A DNA stretch of 64,000 nt, taken from positions 1,426,001 to 1,490,000 of the forward strand of contig OZ253956.1 in NCBI GenBank assembly GCA_965267355.1. Direction: 5' to 3'. Origin of the DNA: GCA-002793235 sp965267355. Its GTDB lineage: Bacteria > Bacteroidota > Bacteroidia > Flavobacteriales_E > Vicingaceae. This document shows, piece by piece, positions 37,521 through 46,516 of this stretch (the first letter of the stretch is position 1; every line of letters starts with the position of its first letter). The notes beneath the pieces are model-generated. The model did not search any database and was not told where the DNA came from. It saw only the letters and a list, made by a program, of their open reading frames with translations. The position numbers were made by a program, and so were the translations under genes.

Positions 37521-38510
37521 ATGTCTAATTCAAATTTTATAGATTACGTAAAAATTTACTGCCGTTCTGGTAATGGAGGTAAAGGGTCTACACATTTTCA
37601 TAGAGATAACTGGACTGCTAAAGGTGGTCCTGACGGAGGTGATGGAGGTAGAGGAGGACACGTAATTATGAAAGCCAACGAAAACCTTTGGACACTTCTA
37701 CATTTAAAGTATAAAAGACACATTAGAGCAGGTCATGGTGGTGATGGTGGAGGATCTAGAAGTACAGGAGCCTTTGGTGAGGATGTATATATTGAAGTTC
37801 CTTTAGGTACTGTTGCCAAAGATGTTGAAACAGGAGAAGTTTTGTTTGAGATTACTGAACATGGTGAAGAACAAGTACTAGTTAAAGGAGGTAGAGGAGG
37901 TAGGGGTAATGACCATTTTAAATCTGCTACGAATCAGACACCACGGTATGCACAACCAGGTGAACCGTATATAGAAAAAGAAATAATACTTGAACTAAAA
38001 GTATTGGCAGATGTTGGTTTGGTTGGTTTTCCTAATGCTGGAAAATCTACTTTGTTATCTGTGGTGAGTGCAGCCAAACCAGAAATTGCCAATTATCCTT
38101 TTACCACACTTGTTCCAAATTTAGGAATGGTGCCTTATAGAGATCATCGTTCTTTTGTAATGGCAGATATACCTGGAATAATAGAAGGAGCACACGAAGG
38201 AAAAGGCTTAGGGTTACGTTTTTTAAGACATATTGAACGTAACTCAGTATTGTTGTTTTTAGTGCCTGCTGATGCGGATGATATCCATCAAGAGTATAAG
38301 ACACTACTAAACGAGTTAAAGGAATACAACCCTGAGTTGTTAGATAAAGACAGAATACTAGCCATTTCTAAATCTGACATGTTAGATGATGAACTAAAAG
38401 AAGAAATGAAAAAAGATTTACCAGATATCCCATATTTGTTTATCTCATCCGTAGCACAGCAAGGCTTAACCGAGTTGAAAGATTTATTGTGGGAGAAAAT
38501 TAATGGATAG
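37521..38510 (+). CDS. obg: GTPase Obg/CgtA
   Basis: Ribosome-associated GTPase acting in 50S assembly and stress signalling. The glycine-rich Obg fold fills the first 158 residues (GNGGKGSTHFHRD, GGDGGRGGHV, GGRGGRGNDHFKSATNQTPR). The G domain has GFPNAGKSTLL, the switch FTTLVPNLGMV, DIPGIIEGAHEGKGLGLRFLRH and SKSDM. At 329 residues it lacks the variable OCT domain. Its stop is one base from that of the convergent serine hydrolase gene. Confidence 0.97.
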   Translation: MSNSNFIDYVKIYCRSGNGGKGSTHFHRDNWTAKGGPDGGDGGRGGHVIMKANENLWTLLHLKYKRHIRAGHGGDGGGSRSTGAFGEDVYIEVPLGTVAKDVETGEVLFEITEHGEEQVLVKGGRGGRGNDHFKSATNQTPRYAQPGEPYIEKEIILELKVLADVGLVGFPNAGKSTLLSVVSAAKPEIANYPFTTLVPNLGMVPYRDHRSFVMADIPGIIEGAHEGKGLGLRFLRHIERNSVLLFLVPADADDIHQEYKTLLNELKEYNPELLDKDRILAISKSDMLDDELKEEMKKDLPDIPYLFISSVAQQGLTELKDLLWEKING

Positions 38511-38511
38511 C

Positions 38512-39660
38512 TTACATCCCCAATGCAAAATCAATATAAGTGTATAAATCGCTTGGGTTACCATTTACAAATTTAGGAGAGCGTTGGTGTCCTAGTCTAA
38601 CAATTACCATGTTTTTTTCTGGTATCATAATGGTGTATTGCCCTTGTATACCTCTAAAAAAAGTAACATCTAAATTTTTGTAGTAAGTGTTCCAAATTTG
38701 GTAACCGTAAAAATCTACAGGTTTTCCATTGTTGTCTTTTAAATAATAAGCAGGAGCAATAGCTTCTTCTAAATATTTTTCGGAGATGATGCGTTGGTCA
38801 TTCCAGGTTCCGCAATTTAATACCATTTGTCCTACTCGAGCAAAATCTTTGGCATTGGAGTAAAAACAACAGTAAGAGCGTTCTCTACCATTCTCTTTGT
38901 CAATGGTCCAAAGTGCATTATTTTTTGCTCCTACTCTTTGCCATATTCTAGTGCTAAAATATTCTGATAAACTCATTCCAGTTACCTCTTCTATAATTAA
39001 ACCTAGAATAATGGTGTTGCCGCCTAAATAAATAAATTCTTTCCCAGGTTCATTAACGGGTTTGTAATCTTTATTAAGCTCCTTTATGTCTGTTCCATAA
39101 TATGCTTTAGCCATATGTCCAAAAGGACTCTGATAACTCTCATCGAAGTTAATTCCGGAGCTCATGGTTAGTAAATGTTTAATGGTTAATTCAGGGTAAT
39201 CTTTATACATTGGAAGATAGTCTCCTACAGGGTCGTCAACACTATTTATCTTTCCTTCTTGCAAAGCAATACCAATCATCAAGCTCACAAAACTTTTTGC
39301 CATAGAAAAAGAGTTCGTTTTAGAGTCTTCATTGTAATCATCCCAATATTCTTCATAGATTAATTTCTCATCTTTAATAACCACTAAAGCAGCTGGTTGA
39401 TGTTTTTCTATTTCCTGATGTAATTCATCGTTTTTATATTGGTTGTACTTGTCAGATTTTTCCCAAGGTTGGTACTCGTCAGTTGCTACTTCCCGGTTTT
39501 CAAAGTAAACATGGTCATCAATGCTTGGTCCAGTTTTACCAACTAAGTAAGTAGCACTTACGGCTTTAAATAAATGCGAATGACCAGTTGCTACAGCCAT
39601 AATGGAGGCTAGAGCAATAATTACAATTATGGTAAGGAGAACTCTTTTGAGTATTTTCAT
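38512..39660 (-). CDS. Serine hydrolase, class C beta-lactamase/DD-peptidase-like family
   Basis: Membrane-anchored serine hydrolase of 382 residues. An N-terminal signal anchor (residues 6-25) precedes a beta-lactamase fold with SMAK (Ser119-Lys122) as the SxxK nucleophile motif and FYSN as the YxN motif; the usual KTG triad is replaced by a RLGHQRS-type HxR strand near the C-terminus. Relatives include esterases, peptidases and 6-aminohexanoate-dimer hydrolase-like enzymes, so a role in antibiotic resistance should not be assumed. It follows lipB by 6 bases on the minus strand. Confidence 0.85.
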   Translation of the reverse strand: MKILKRVLLTIIVIIALASIMAVATGHSHLFKAVSATYLVGKTGPSIDDHVYFENREVATDEYQPWEKSDKYNQYKNDELHQEIEKHQPAALVVIKDEKLIYEEYWDDYNEDSKTNSFSMAKSFVSLMIGIALQEGKINSVDDPVGDYLPMYKDYPELTIKHLLTMSSGINFDESYQSPFGHMAKAYYGTDIKELNKDYKPVNEPGKEFIYLGGNTIILGLIIEEVTGMSLSEYFSTRIWQRVGAKNNALWTIDKENGRERSYCCFYSNAKDFARVGQMVLNCGTWNDQRIISEKYLEEAIAPAYYLKDNNGKPVDFYGYQIWNTYYKNLDVTFFRGIQGQYTIMIPEKNMVIVRLGHQRSPKFVNGNPSDLYTYIDFALGM

Positions 39661-39666
39661 AAGCAG

Positions 39667-40365
39667 TTAAACCAACTCAGCTTCAAACAAATCACAGAAA
39701 TGTTTTTTGAGTTTTTGTTTAACTTCTTCTACGTCAACTTTTGCATTAAGTTCCTTTTCTAAGGAAGTGACTTGTTTATCGGTAATACCACAAGGTACAA
39801 TGTTGTTAAAATAATCCAAATCCGGAGCGATGTTAAATGCAAAACCATGCATGGTCACCCATCTGCTGCAACGTACTCCCATGGCACAAATTTTACGAGC
39901 TTTTAATGGGTTCTCTACATCAATCCAAACACCGGTAAATCCTTCATAACGTTCTGCTTTTATTCCATATTCGGCTAGGGTACGGATTATCATTTCTTCT
40001 AAAAAACGAAGGTATTTATGAATATCAGTAAAGAAATAATCTAAATCTAAAATGGGATAACCAACAATTTGACCTGGGCCATGATAAGTAATATCTCCAC
40101 CTCTGTTTATTTTGTAGTAGGTTGCACCTTTTTGCTTTAGTAAAGCTTCAGATAATAAAAGATGGTTTTCATCTCCACTTTTTCCTAAGGTGTATACGTG
40201 AGGGTGTTCGCAAAATATTAAGTTATTTTTGGTTTCAGTAACTACCTTTTCAGCCTTTCGGTTTTCAATTTTCGCATCAACATTAAACTTAAAAAGCTCT
40301 TCCTGAAAATCCCAGGCTTCTTTATAATCAATTAAACCTAAATCCTGATAATAAACTGTTGGCAT
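39667..40365 (-). CDS. lipB: Lipoyl(octanoyl)transferase (LipB)
   Basis: Transfers octanoyl groups from acyl carrier protein to lipoyl domains, the first step of de novo lipoate attachment. The 232 residues have RGGDITYHGPGQ at 88-99, Lys158 in ARKICAMG and the thioester Cys192 in IVPCGI, which together define the family. Its start overlaps the stop of the sugar-isomerase gene by one base (TGATG), and the serine hydrolase gene follows. Confidence 0.95.
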   Translation of the reverse strand: MPTVYYQDLGLIDYKEAWDFQEELFKFNVDAKIENRKAEKVVTETKNNLIFCEHPHVYTLGKSGDENHLLLSEALLKQKGATYYKINRGGDITYHGPGQIVGYPILDLDYFFTDIHKYLRFLEEMIIRTLAEYGIKAERYEGFTGVWIDVENPLKARKICAMGVRCSRWVTMHGFAFNIAPDLDYFNNIVPCGITDKQVTSLEKELNAKVDVEEVKQKLKKHFCDLFEAELV

Positions 40366-41345
40366 CAGATTTTTGCTAACTCATTTTTAAGGTTAGTAAT
40401 TACATCAACTTCAACCACATCAACTCCATTCTTTTCAGCTAAGAAATAAGAAATCCAATCTCCCAAATGAATTAAATAAAGTGATTTTGCTAGTTGTGTA
40501 TCACCCTTAGAATAAATTTCAACTATAGTTGAGGTATAATTGCTAAAAACGGTTTTGTTTACTTCTATTCTCTTTTGAGTTCGATAATAATCATCCTCAT
40601 TTCTAAAAATAACTACAGCTAAATTCTCATCTTTGGTTCTCCATCCAACTAACTCATTGTGGTTCATTTCTGGTATTACATGATGCCAGCAAAGCATCTT
40701 GCTATTTTCATTTATTTGCTGACGAAAACGAATAGCAACCCCTTCATAATTAGCATCAGAATAAATAACAGGAGTTTTTTGATAAAGCTTTTCAGTAACT
40801 GACTTTGCCTCTTCTATGATGTCATTTTCTTCTTCGTTAATGCTAGTAATTGCACTATTGAATTGTGGAGCGTAATTTCCAATTATTCCGTAGTGATTTA
40901 ACAACCTAAACAAAGTAGGGAAAGCGAACCCGAAAGCTCCTCTTGGAGGATGACCACCAGGAATTATAATATGGTTGTAACCGTTTTGTTGAGCAATTTC
41001 TTGAAGTTTACCGCCTGAAGTAACACAAGCTATTTCAGCATTTTTAGCTTGGACTTGTTCTAACATTTCTAAACTTTCTTCTGTATTACCCGAATAAGAA
41101 CAGGTAATAACTAAAGTATTATCATTTACAAAAGCAGGAATTTTATAATCCTTATTTACAAGAATAGGAACTTTTGCATCTTGATTTACTATTTGTGAAA
41201 CAACAGTTCCTCCAATACCAGAACCACCTAAACCACAAATCAAAACATTGTTTATGGTTTTATCACAACTCTTCAATTCAGTATTATCAGAAATACTAAT
41301 CGACTCACTTAAATGTTTTGTAAAATCTTCTATTAATCGTTTCAT
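40365..41345 (-). CDS. Bifunctional phosphoglucose/phosphomannose isomerase-like SIS protein
   Basis: SIS-domain sugar-phosphate isomerase of 326 residues. Visible features are GLGGSGIGGTVVSQIV, ITCSYSGNTEESLEM (the SYSGNTEET family signature), PPRGAFGFAFPTLFRLL, and HNELVGW with the catalytic His. This fits the archaeal/Bacteroidota bifunctional PGI/PMI family that interconverts fructose-6-P with glucose-6-P and mannose-6-P. No other isomerase gene lies in the window. It heads a three-gene minus-strand group with lipB and the serine hydrolase. Confidence 0.88.
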   Translation of the reverse strand: MKRLIEDFTKHLSESISISDNTELKSCDKTINNVLICGLGGSGIGGTVVSQIVNQDAKVPILVNKDYKIPAFVNDNTLVITCSYSGNTEESLEMLEQVQAKNAEIACVTSGGKLQEIAQQNGYNHIIIPGGHPPRGAFGFAFPTLFRLLNHYGIIGNYAPQFNSAITSINEEENDIIEEAKSVTEKLYQKTPVIYSDANYEGVAIRFRQQINENSKMLCWHHVIPEMNHNELVGWRTKDENLAVVIFRNEDDYYRTQKRIEVNKTVFSNYTSTIVEIYSKGDTQLAKSLYLIHLGDWISYFLAEKNGVDVVEVDVITNLKNELAKI

Positions 41346-41409
41346 ATATTACTATCATCAATGTTTGGTACAAAAACTCATATTTATTTTAAAGGTACCT
41401 CAATAAAAA

Positions 41410-41428
41410 TTTCAGACATTGTCTGAAA
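41410..41428. promoter_or_regulatory. Perfect 8-bp inverted repeat in divergent control region
   Basis: TTTCAGAC and GTCTGAAA are separated by ATT. The element lies between the divergent genes starting at 41345 (minus) and 41488 (plus). On the minus strand it is followed by TTTTTATT, so it could be a weak hairpin terminator in the isomerase leader or a dimer-binding operator. Confidence 0.4.
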
Positions 41429-41475
41429 AATAGGAAGTAAAAGTAAGAAAATATCAGCTTTTACTCTACGTTAGC

Positions 41476-41483
41476 TATATTTG
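41476..41483 (+). promoter_or_regulatory. Candidate -7 box for the GT9 gene
   Basis: TATATTTG matches TAnnTTTG and ends 4 bases before the GTG start at 41488; the mRNA would be leaderless or nearly so. Confidence 0.5.
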
Positions 41484-41487
41484 TTCT

Positions 41488-42477
41488 GTGGAAGATGCTA
41501 AAGCTAAAATATTGATAATTCGGTTTAGTTCGATTGGAGATATTGTTTTAACAAGTCCAATTATCCGTTGTTTAAAAAATCAAATGGTTGGAGATGTTGA
41601 GGTTCATTATCTAACTAAAAAACAATATGCATCTATTTTAGAAGCCAACCCTAATGTTGCTAAAATACATACTATTGAAAAAAGCACTAATGAAATAATA
41701 GCTGACTTGATTGCCGAAAACTTTGACTACATAGTTGATTTACATAAAAATTTACGATCTAAAAGAGTGATTAAAAAGTTAAAACGACTCTCTTTTACCT
41801 TTGATAAATTAAATATGAAAAAATGGCTTTTAACTCGTTTTAAAATAAATAAACTTCCTGATATGCACATTGTAGATAGGTATTTTGAGGCAGTTAAAGT
41901 TTTAGGAGTAGAAAATGACTTAAATGGACTGCAATATTTTATTCCTGTTAATGAAAGAATTGAAAAATCAGAATTACCTGATTCACATCAAAAAGCATAC
42001 ATAGCATTTGCTATTGGAGCGCAACATGGAACAAAACGATTGCCTACTCATAAAATAATTTCTATTTGTACTAAAATTAATCAGCCTATTATTTTGCTGG
42101 GAGGAAAAGAGGATGAGCAAAGAGCAGCTGAAATAGTTGAGAAAACAGGAGGTTGTGTGTTAAACCTTTGTGGGAAGTACAGTATTAATCAGTCAGCTTC
42201 TTTTGTTCAACAAGCTCAAACATTAATTACACATGATACTGGGTTAATGCATATTGGAGTAGCACTTGGAGTAAAGATAGTTTCTGTTTGGGGAAGCACC
42301 GTTTCCGATTTTGGGATGTATCCTTATTATCCGAATAATAAAGAAAAATATACTATCATAGAGAATAAAGATTTAAAATGCAGGCCATGCTCTAAAATAG
42401 GTTATGATAAGTGTCCTAAGAAGCATTTTAAGTGTATGCAGGATATCAATGAAGAAGAAATAATTAATTCTCTTTAA
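41488..42477 (+). CDS. Glycosyltransferase family 9 (heptosyltransferase-like)
   Basis: Likely adds a sugar during lipopolysaccharide core or other surface glycan synthesis at the inner membrane. The 329 residues carry ILIIRFSSIGDIVLTSPIIRCLK at the start, VDLHKNLRS, FAIGAQHGTKRLP, ILLGGKEDEQ, and the donor-site TLITHDTGLMHIGVALGVKIVSVWGST. A Cys-rich tail (CRPCSKIGYDKCPKKHFKCM) follows, as in many GT9 proteins. The start is GTG at 41488, directly after a good -7 box. Confidence 0.9.
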   Translation: MEDAKAKILIIRFSSIGDIVLTSPIIRCLKNQMVGDVEVHYLTKKQYASILEANPNVAKIHTIEKSTNEIIADLIAENFDYIVDLHKNLRSKRVIKKLKRLSFTFDKLNMKKWLLTRFKINKLPDMHIVDRYFEAVKVLGVENDLNGLQYFIPVNERIEKSELPDSHQKAYIAFAIGAQHGTKRLPTHKIISICTKINQPIILLGGKEDEQRAAEIVEKTGGCVLNLCGKYSINQSASFVQQAQTLITHDTGLMHIGVALGVKIVSVWGSTVSDFGMYPYYPNNKEKYTIIENKDLKCRPCSKIGYDKCPKKHFKCMQDINEEEIINSL

Positions 42478-42547
42478 TTTTTTGCTTCAGATTAAACCTT
42501 TTAATTTTTGTTTTGTCAAAGCATCGAAATTAAAACAAAAACTAACT

Positions 42548-43801
42548 ATGAAAAAGATTTTATTATTTACTTTATTTAGTGCATTGGCAACTATAATTTG
42601 GGCTCAACCTGAGTTAGATTCGTGGATTATGACAACAGGCTTTGCTCAATACTCAACTGGAGGGCCTACTGTTACTATGTCAGATTCTGGTGATGTTCAA
42701 CAAGTTTGTTACAATACAAATAATGTTTATGTATCAGCAACAGGTTTAGCAGGTCAATACGTTATGGGACCATTTCCAATGAACCCTAATACGCCTTCGG
42801 GTCAGAATTATGTGTTCAGAATAGATAGAACTCCTTCTCAAGAAACTGGAACTAAAACCTCTGTGCCATTAGTTGGGGCAGTGGGTGTAGCTGTTAATGG
42901 AGTGGTGTTTTATGGCTATGGAGATGCAAGATCATATAACTCAATGGCTGGACAAAATACTCCCAATGGAGATGGAAATTGGTTTTCTGATGCGTGGGTA
43001 AGTGAAGGTGCAACAATGGATGCTTCAGGAAATGGTCACCCACAGCAACAAGGTGTTTATCATTACCATGCTAACCCTATTACTCTATATTCTGATCCAA
43101 GCTCAACACATTCACCTATAATTGGGTTTGCTTTTGATGGATTTCCAATCTATGGACCTTTTGGTTATTCTAGTCCTATGGATAATCAAAGTTCTATTAA
43201 AAGAATGGAATCGGGTTATGATTTAAGATCAATTACCGATAGATCAACTCTACCTGGAGGTAGTCCTTCTATACCTGCTGGACCTGCTATAACAGTAGGA
43301 GGGAACTTTGATTTAGGTACTTATATTGAGGATTATGAGTTTACAGGTAATGGAGATTTAGATGAATATAACGGAAGATGGTGTGTAACACCTGAGTATC
43401 CAGGCCCAGTAGGAACATATGCTTATTTTATGTCGACAGATTCTAATGGTGATCCTAAATTCCCATATTTATTTGCCGCAGAGTACTATGGAGAAGTAAC
43501 AACAACAAGTACAAATAATAGCATTCCTGGCGGAGTTACTTGTGGAGTTACATCTAGTATATCTGATTTAGAGATGAATAATGACAACATAATTATTTAT
43601 CCTAATCCAGCAAATGATGTAATAAATATTTCATCTGAGGACGCTGAATTAAACGGTGTTTTAGTATCTAACTCACTTGGTCAGTTGATTATTGAAACAT
43701 CAGAAAGCAGAATTGATATCAGCACTTTGCCTATTGGGATTTACAATGTTACGTTGTTATTTGATAATAACTCAATAACTAAAAGATTTGTAAAGAATTA
43801 G
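42548..43801 (+). CDS. Secreted YHYH-domain protein with T9SS type A tail
   Basis: 417 residues from ATG 42548; the frame is open further back but MKKILLFTLFSALATIIWAQ is a clear signal peptide. The central domain holds the name-giving motif VYHYHANP near residue 170 with GFAFDGFPIYGPFG after it, and RSYNSMAGQNTPNGDGNWF before it. The last 70 residues (IIIYPNPANDVINISSE, LPIGIYNVTLLFD) are a type A sorting domain. YHYH proteins are thought to be extracellular and metal-binding, but no function is established. The next gene starts within the stop codon. Confidence 0.87.
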   Translation: MKKILLFTLFSALATIIWAQPELDSWIMTTGFAQYSTGGPTVTMSDSGDVQQVCYNTNNVYVSATGLAGQYVMGPFPMNPNTPSGQNYVFRIDRTPSQETGTKTSVPLVGAVGVAVNGVVFYGYGDARSYNSMAGQNTPNGDGNWFSDAWVSEGATMDASGNGHPQQQGVYHYHANPITLYSDPSSTHSPIIGFAFDGFPIYGPFGYSSPMDNQSSIKRMESGYDLRSITDRSTLPGGSPSIPAGPAITVGGNFDLGTYIEDYEFTGNGDLDEYNGRWCVTPEYPGPVGTYAYFMSTDSNGDPKFPYLFAAEYYGEVTTTSTNNSIPGGVTCGVTSSISDLEMNNDNIIIYPNPANDVINISSEDAELNGVLVSNSLGQLIIETSESRIDISTLPIGIYNVTLLFDNNSITKRFVKN

Positions 43802-45399
43802 TGTTTAGATTTTTGGTAATAATAGTTTTCATGAATCTCCGGGTGTTTGGTCAAATGCCCGGAGATTTAGTTTCTGGCTTCGGAAACAACGGAAAAGTTA
43901 TTGTCAATTATGGAGATTTAGATGCTTGCAATGATGTGTTGTTAGATACTTTGCATAATGTATATTTTGCTGGAGCATCAACTACTTTTGGGAATCCCAA
44001 CAATACTGATTTTGTATTGGGTAAACTGACTCCTGCTGGTGTCATAGATTCAACTTTTGGAGCTAATGGTTTTTATTCAGGTGACTTTCCAAAATCAAAT
44101 GCTTCAACAATTCATGAAATCAGACTGGTAGATAATGGTTTGATTCTATTTGGTTCAGGAATTAAGTATGGAGTTGCAGATACACAATACTTATTTGTGA
44201 GTAAAGTTGATTTTAATGGGCAAATAGATACAACTTTTGCCGATTCAGGAACTTTTTCAGGTGTTTTTATTACTTCGTATAATTACCCAGGTTCAATTAC
44301 AATTCAAGAAAATGGAAAAATAGTAGTTTGTGGATCAGCTTATGATAGCTTATCGGTACAGGATGTTCCAATTATTGGTAGATTAAATTCAGATGGTACT
44401 TCTGATACAAGTTTTAGTGCCACAGGTTTTAAATATTGGGATATGACTAATCCTTTACAAGATGCAAATAATTTGTTTCCTAATATGCCTGAGCATGGAG
44501 CGGGTGGTTTTTTTGATAATATTCTTTTAATGGATAATGGAAATTATTTCCTTTCAGGATTTTATAATTCAGGAACAACTATACATTGTTTAATGGCAAT
44601 GATTGATTCTTCAGGCAATTTCATTCCCTCTTTCGCTAGTGGGGGGTATTTAATTTTTCAGCACACTCCTTCGTTTGAAAACAAAATAGTTAAATCTATG
44701 TTATTTGATAACCAAATTTTACTGGGAATATATGTCGATAATTTAACAGCTAATCAGGATTTTATTGTTCAATCTATAGATGTTAATGGTTCATTTACTA
44801 ATTTATTTACAGCTGATTTTTATGCTCAGAGAGATGAAATTAAAGATATGATAATCCATAATGGAAGATTCTTTTTGTCTGGATATTCAACAATCCCTGG
44901 TAACATTCAAAATGGGTATGATTCCGATTTTTTCACATTGGCAAAATACGAAGATGTCAACTTGTTAAGTACATCGTTTGCTACTAGCGGTCTTTTTGAA
45001 GCTAATTTTACTTCTAATGATGAAACAGGATCAGCATGTATCTATGCTAGAGATAATAAAATAGTGATAGGAGGATATTTAAATAACCTTTCAGGAAGTA
45101 ATATAACCGATTTCGGATTTATGATGGTTCATGACCATAATTCTACTTCTATAAAAGAAAATTCTATGGATGAGACTATCTCTTTATTCCCTAATCCTAC
45201 TATAGATTATGTTACAATAAACTCAGAAAAAAAGATTAAAAACATAACAATCTTTAATTCGATAGGTAATGAAATAAAAGAATATTCCATTATTGAAAAT
45301 AAAATAATCACTTCTAATTTTAGTTCCGGAGTTTATTTTATTATTGTGGAAACAGCATCAAGGAACCGGATAACTAAAAAACTGATTGTTAAAAGGTAG
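43801..45399 (+). CDS. Secreted delta-60 repeat protein with T9SS type A tail
   Basis: 532 residues. The body repeats units of about 60 residues with the pattern (D)FVLGKLTPAGVIDSTFGANGF and IGRLNSDGTSDTSF, the delta-60 repeat that probably folds as a beta-propeller-like structure. The C-terminal 75 residues (ISLFPNPTIDYVTIN, FSSGVYFIIVE) are a type A sorting domain. The start is GTG at 43801, overlapping the previous stop by one base and keeping the signal peptide (FRFLVIIVFMNLRVFGQ); an ATG at 43831 would cut it off. Coupling suggests it works with the YHYH protein. Confidence 0.82.
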   Translation: MFRFLVIIVFMNLRVFGQMPGDLVSGFGNNGKVIVNYGDLDACNDVLLDTLHNVYFAGASTTFGNPNNTDFVLGKLTPAGVIDSTFGANGFYSGDFPKSNASTIHEIRLVDNGLILFGSGIKYGVADTQYLFVSKVDFNGQIDTTFADSGTFSGVFITSYNYPGSITIQENGKIVVCGSAYDSLSVQDVPIIGRLNSDGTSDTSFSATGFKYWDMTNPLQDANNLFPNMPEHGAGGFFDNILLMDNGNYFLSGFYNSGTTIHCLMAMIDSSGNFIPSFASGGYLIFQHTPSFENKIVKSMLFDNQILLGIYVDNLTANQDFIVQSIDVNGSFTNLFTADFYAQRDEIKDMIIHNGRFFLSGYSTIPGNIQNGYDSDFFTLAKYEDVNLLSTSFATSGLFEANFTSNDETGSACIYARDNKIVIGGYLNNLSGSNITDFGFMMVHDHNSTSIKENSMDETISLFPNPTIDYVTINSEKKIKNITIFNSIGNEIKEYSIIENKIITSNFSSGVYFIIVETASRNRITKKLIVKR

Positions 45400-45434
45400 A
45401 TTAGAATTTAGCTTAGATTTTTAAGTTGAATTTA

Positions 45435-46064
45435 TTACCAATTATTTTTCTTGGCTAATTCAATAAGTGCATCGTTTGGTATGTCGTGTGAGCCCTTAAA
45501 TATTGAAACTTCAATATGATTAGGCATAATTTTTTTCTGTCTTTCCACTCTTTCTTCAGTTACATATTCATCATTGTCTCCATAAATAAAATAAGATTTA
45601 AGGGTAGAGATATTATCAAAATTCATTTCGTCAGGAAAAGCACTTGCCCATAGAATAAAATTATCAATTTTTATGCTTCTATCACTTATCCACCTACTTG
45701 CAGTTGCACCACCTTGTGAAAAACCTAAAACATTTATTGTTACATTGTTTGGGTTGCCAATTAATTTTTTGTATAATAAGTTAAGGTAATTGATATAATC
45801 TTTTATTTCATTTTCTCTATCTTCTTTAGTCATCCAGCTTGCACCAACTCTACCTTCAACACCTTTTAAGTAAAATCTGGATAAACCTTCAGGAGCAATA
45901 ATTGCAGTTTTATCATCAACAATGTTTTCAAATTTTTTAATAAAATATTTTGCAGAATAGCCATAGCCATGCAACACAAACCAAATTTTTTTAGCTGTTT
46001 TTAAGTTACCTAAAATATAAAAGGATGCAGTTTTTTTAACTTCTATATGATGCTCATTAACCAT
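45435..46064 (-). CDS. Alpha/beta hydrolase, phospholipase/carboxylesterase-like
   Basis: Cytosolic serine esterase of 209 residues. The oxyanion region is FVLHGYGYSAKYF, the nucleophile elbow is GFSQGGATASRW, and the acid and base appear in YGDNDEYV and KGSHDIP. This resembles the YpfH/phospholipase-carboxylesterase family. The substrate is unknown. The start overlaps the upstream DUF983 gene by 8 bases, so they form one transcript. Confidence 0.85.
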   Translation of the reverse strand: MVNEHHIEVKKTASFYILGNLKTAKKIWFVLHGYGYSAKYFIKKFENIVDDKTAIIAPEGLSRFYLKGVEGRVGASWMTKEDRENEIKDYINYLNLLYKKLIGNPNNVTINVLGFSQGGATASRWISDRSIKIDNFILWASAFPDEMNFDNISTLKSYFIYGDNDEYVTEERVERQKKIMPNHIEVSIFKGSHDIPNDALIELAKKNNW

Positions 46065-46428
46065 GAGATGTTTTATTCTTTGGCTTTACAACTATGGCTA
46101 ACCAAAATGCTCTTGACACTTTAAAAATATAAGGAAGTGTAATTAGTAGAGTTAAAATATCAGCAATTAAAAACCATTTAATTGTAAAAATGTTTAACAC
46201 ATACATTGCAACAAAAACAGCTACAGTAATAGCAATTGTAAGCCCGTAGCTAATGTACATTGATCCATAATAAAAACCAGGTTCAACTCTAAAGTCTTGT
46301 TTGCAGTTAGGGCATTCTTTTGGCATATCAAAAAAACCTTTGTATTGATATACATTTTTATTGCAGAACAAATCGCTTTCACCACATTTTGGACATTTTA
46401 ATTTTAATACGCTACCAATCATTGACAT
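46057..46428 (-). CDS. DUF983 small membrane protein with zinc-ribbon-like N-terminus
   Basis: 123 residues. Two CxxC pairs (KCPKCGES, ECPNCKQD) form a probable zinc ribbon at about 11-43, then FRVEPGFYYGSMYISYG, which is characteristic of DUF983, and two hydrophobic segments at about 60-105 (LTIAITVAVFVAMYVL, WFLIADILTLLITLPYI). Role unknown. A minus-strand TAACTTTG box at 46456-46449 may be its promoter. It is divergent from the ABC-F gene. Confidence 0.85.
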   Translation of the reverse strand: MSMIGSVLKLKCPKCGESDLFCNKNVYQYKGFFDMPKECPNCKQDFRVEPGFYYGSMYISYGLTIAITVAVFVAMYVLNIFTIKWFLIADILTLLITLPYIFKVSRAFWLAIVVKPKNKTSHG

Positions 46429-46503
46429 TTTAAATAAATTTTAGACCACAAAGTTAGCCAAAAACGTAAGGTGTTAACCGTAAATTTTCACTTATCTTTT
46501 AAC

Positions 46504-46511
46504 TACTTTTG
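46504..46511 (+). promoter_or_regulatory. Candidate -7 box for the ABC-F gene
   Basis: TACTTTTG matches TAnnTTTG and ends 5 bases before the ATG at 46517. Confidence 0.45.
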
Positions 46512-46516
46512 CAGTT

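Noticed and set aside
42482..42547. N-terminal extension of the YHYH protein
   Set aside because: The signal peptide begins at the ATG at 42548; the extension has no start better than TTG and would bury the signal sequence.
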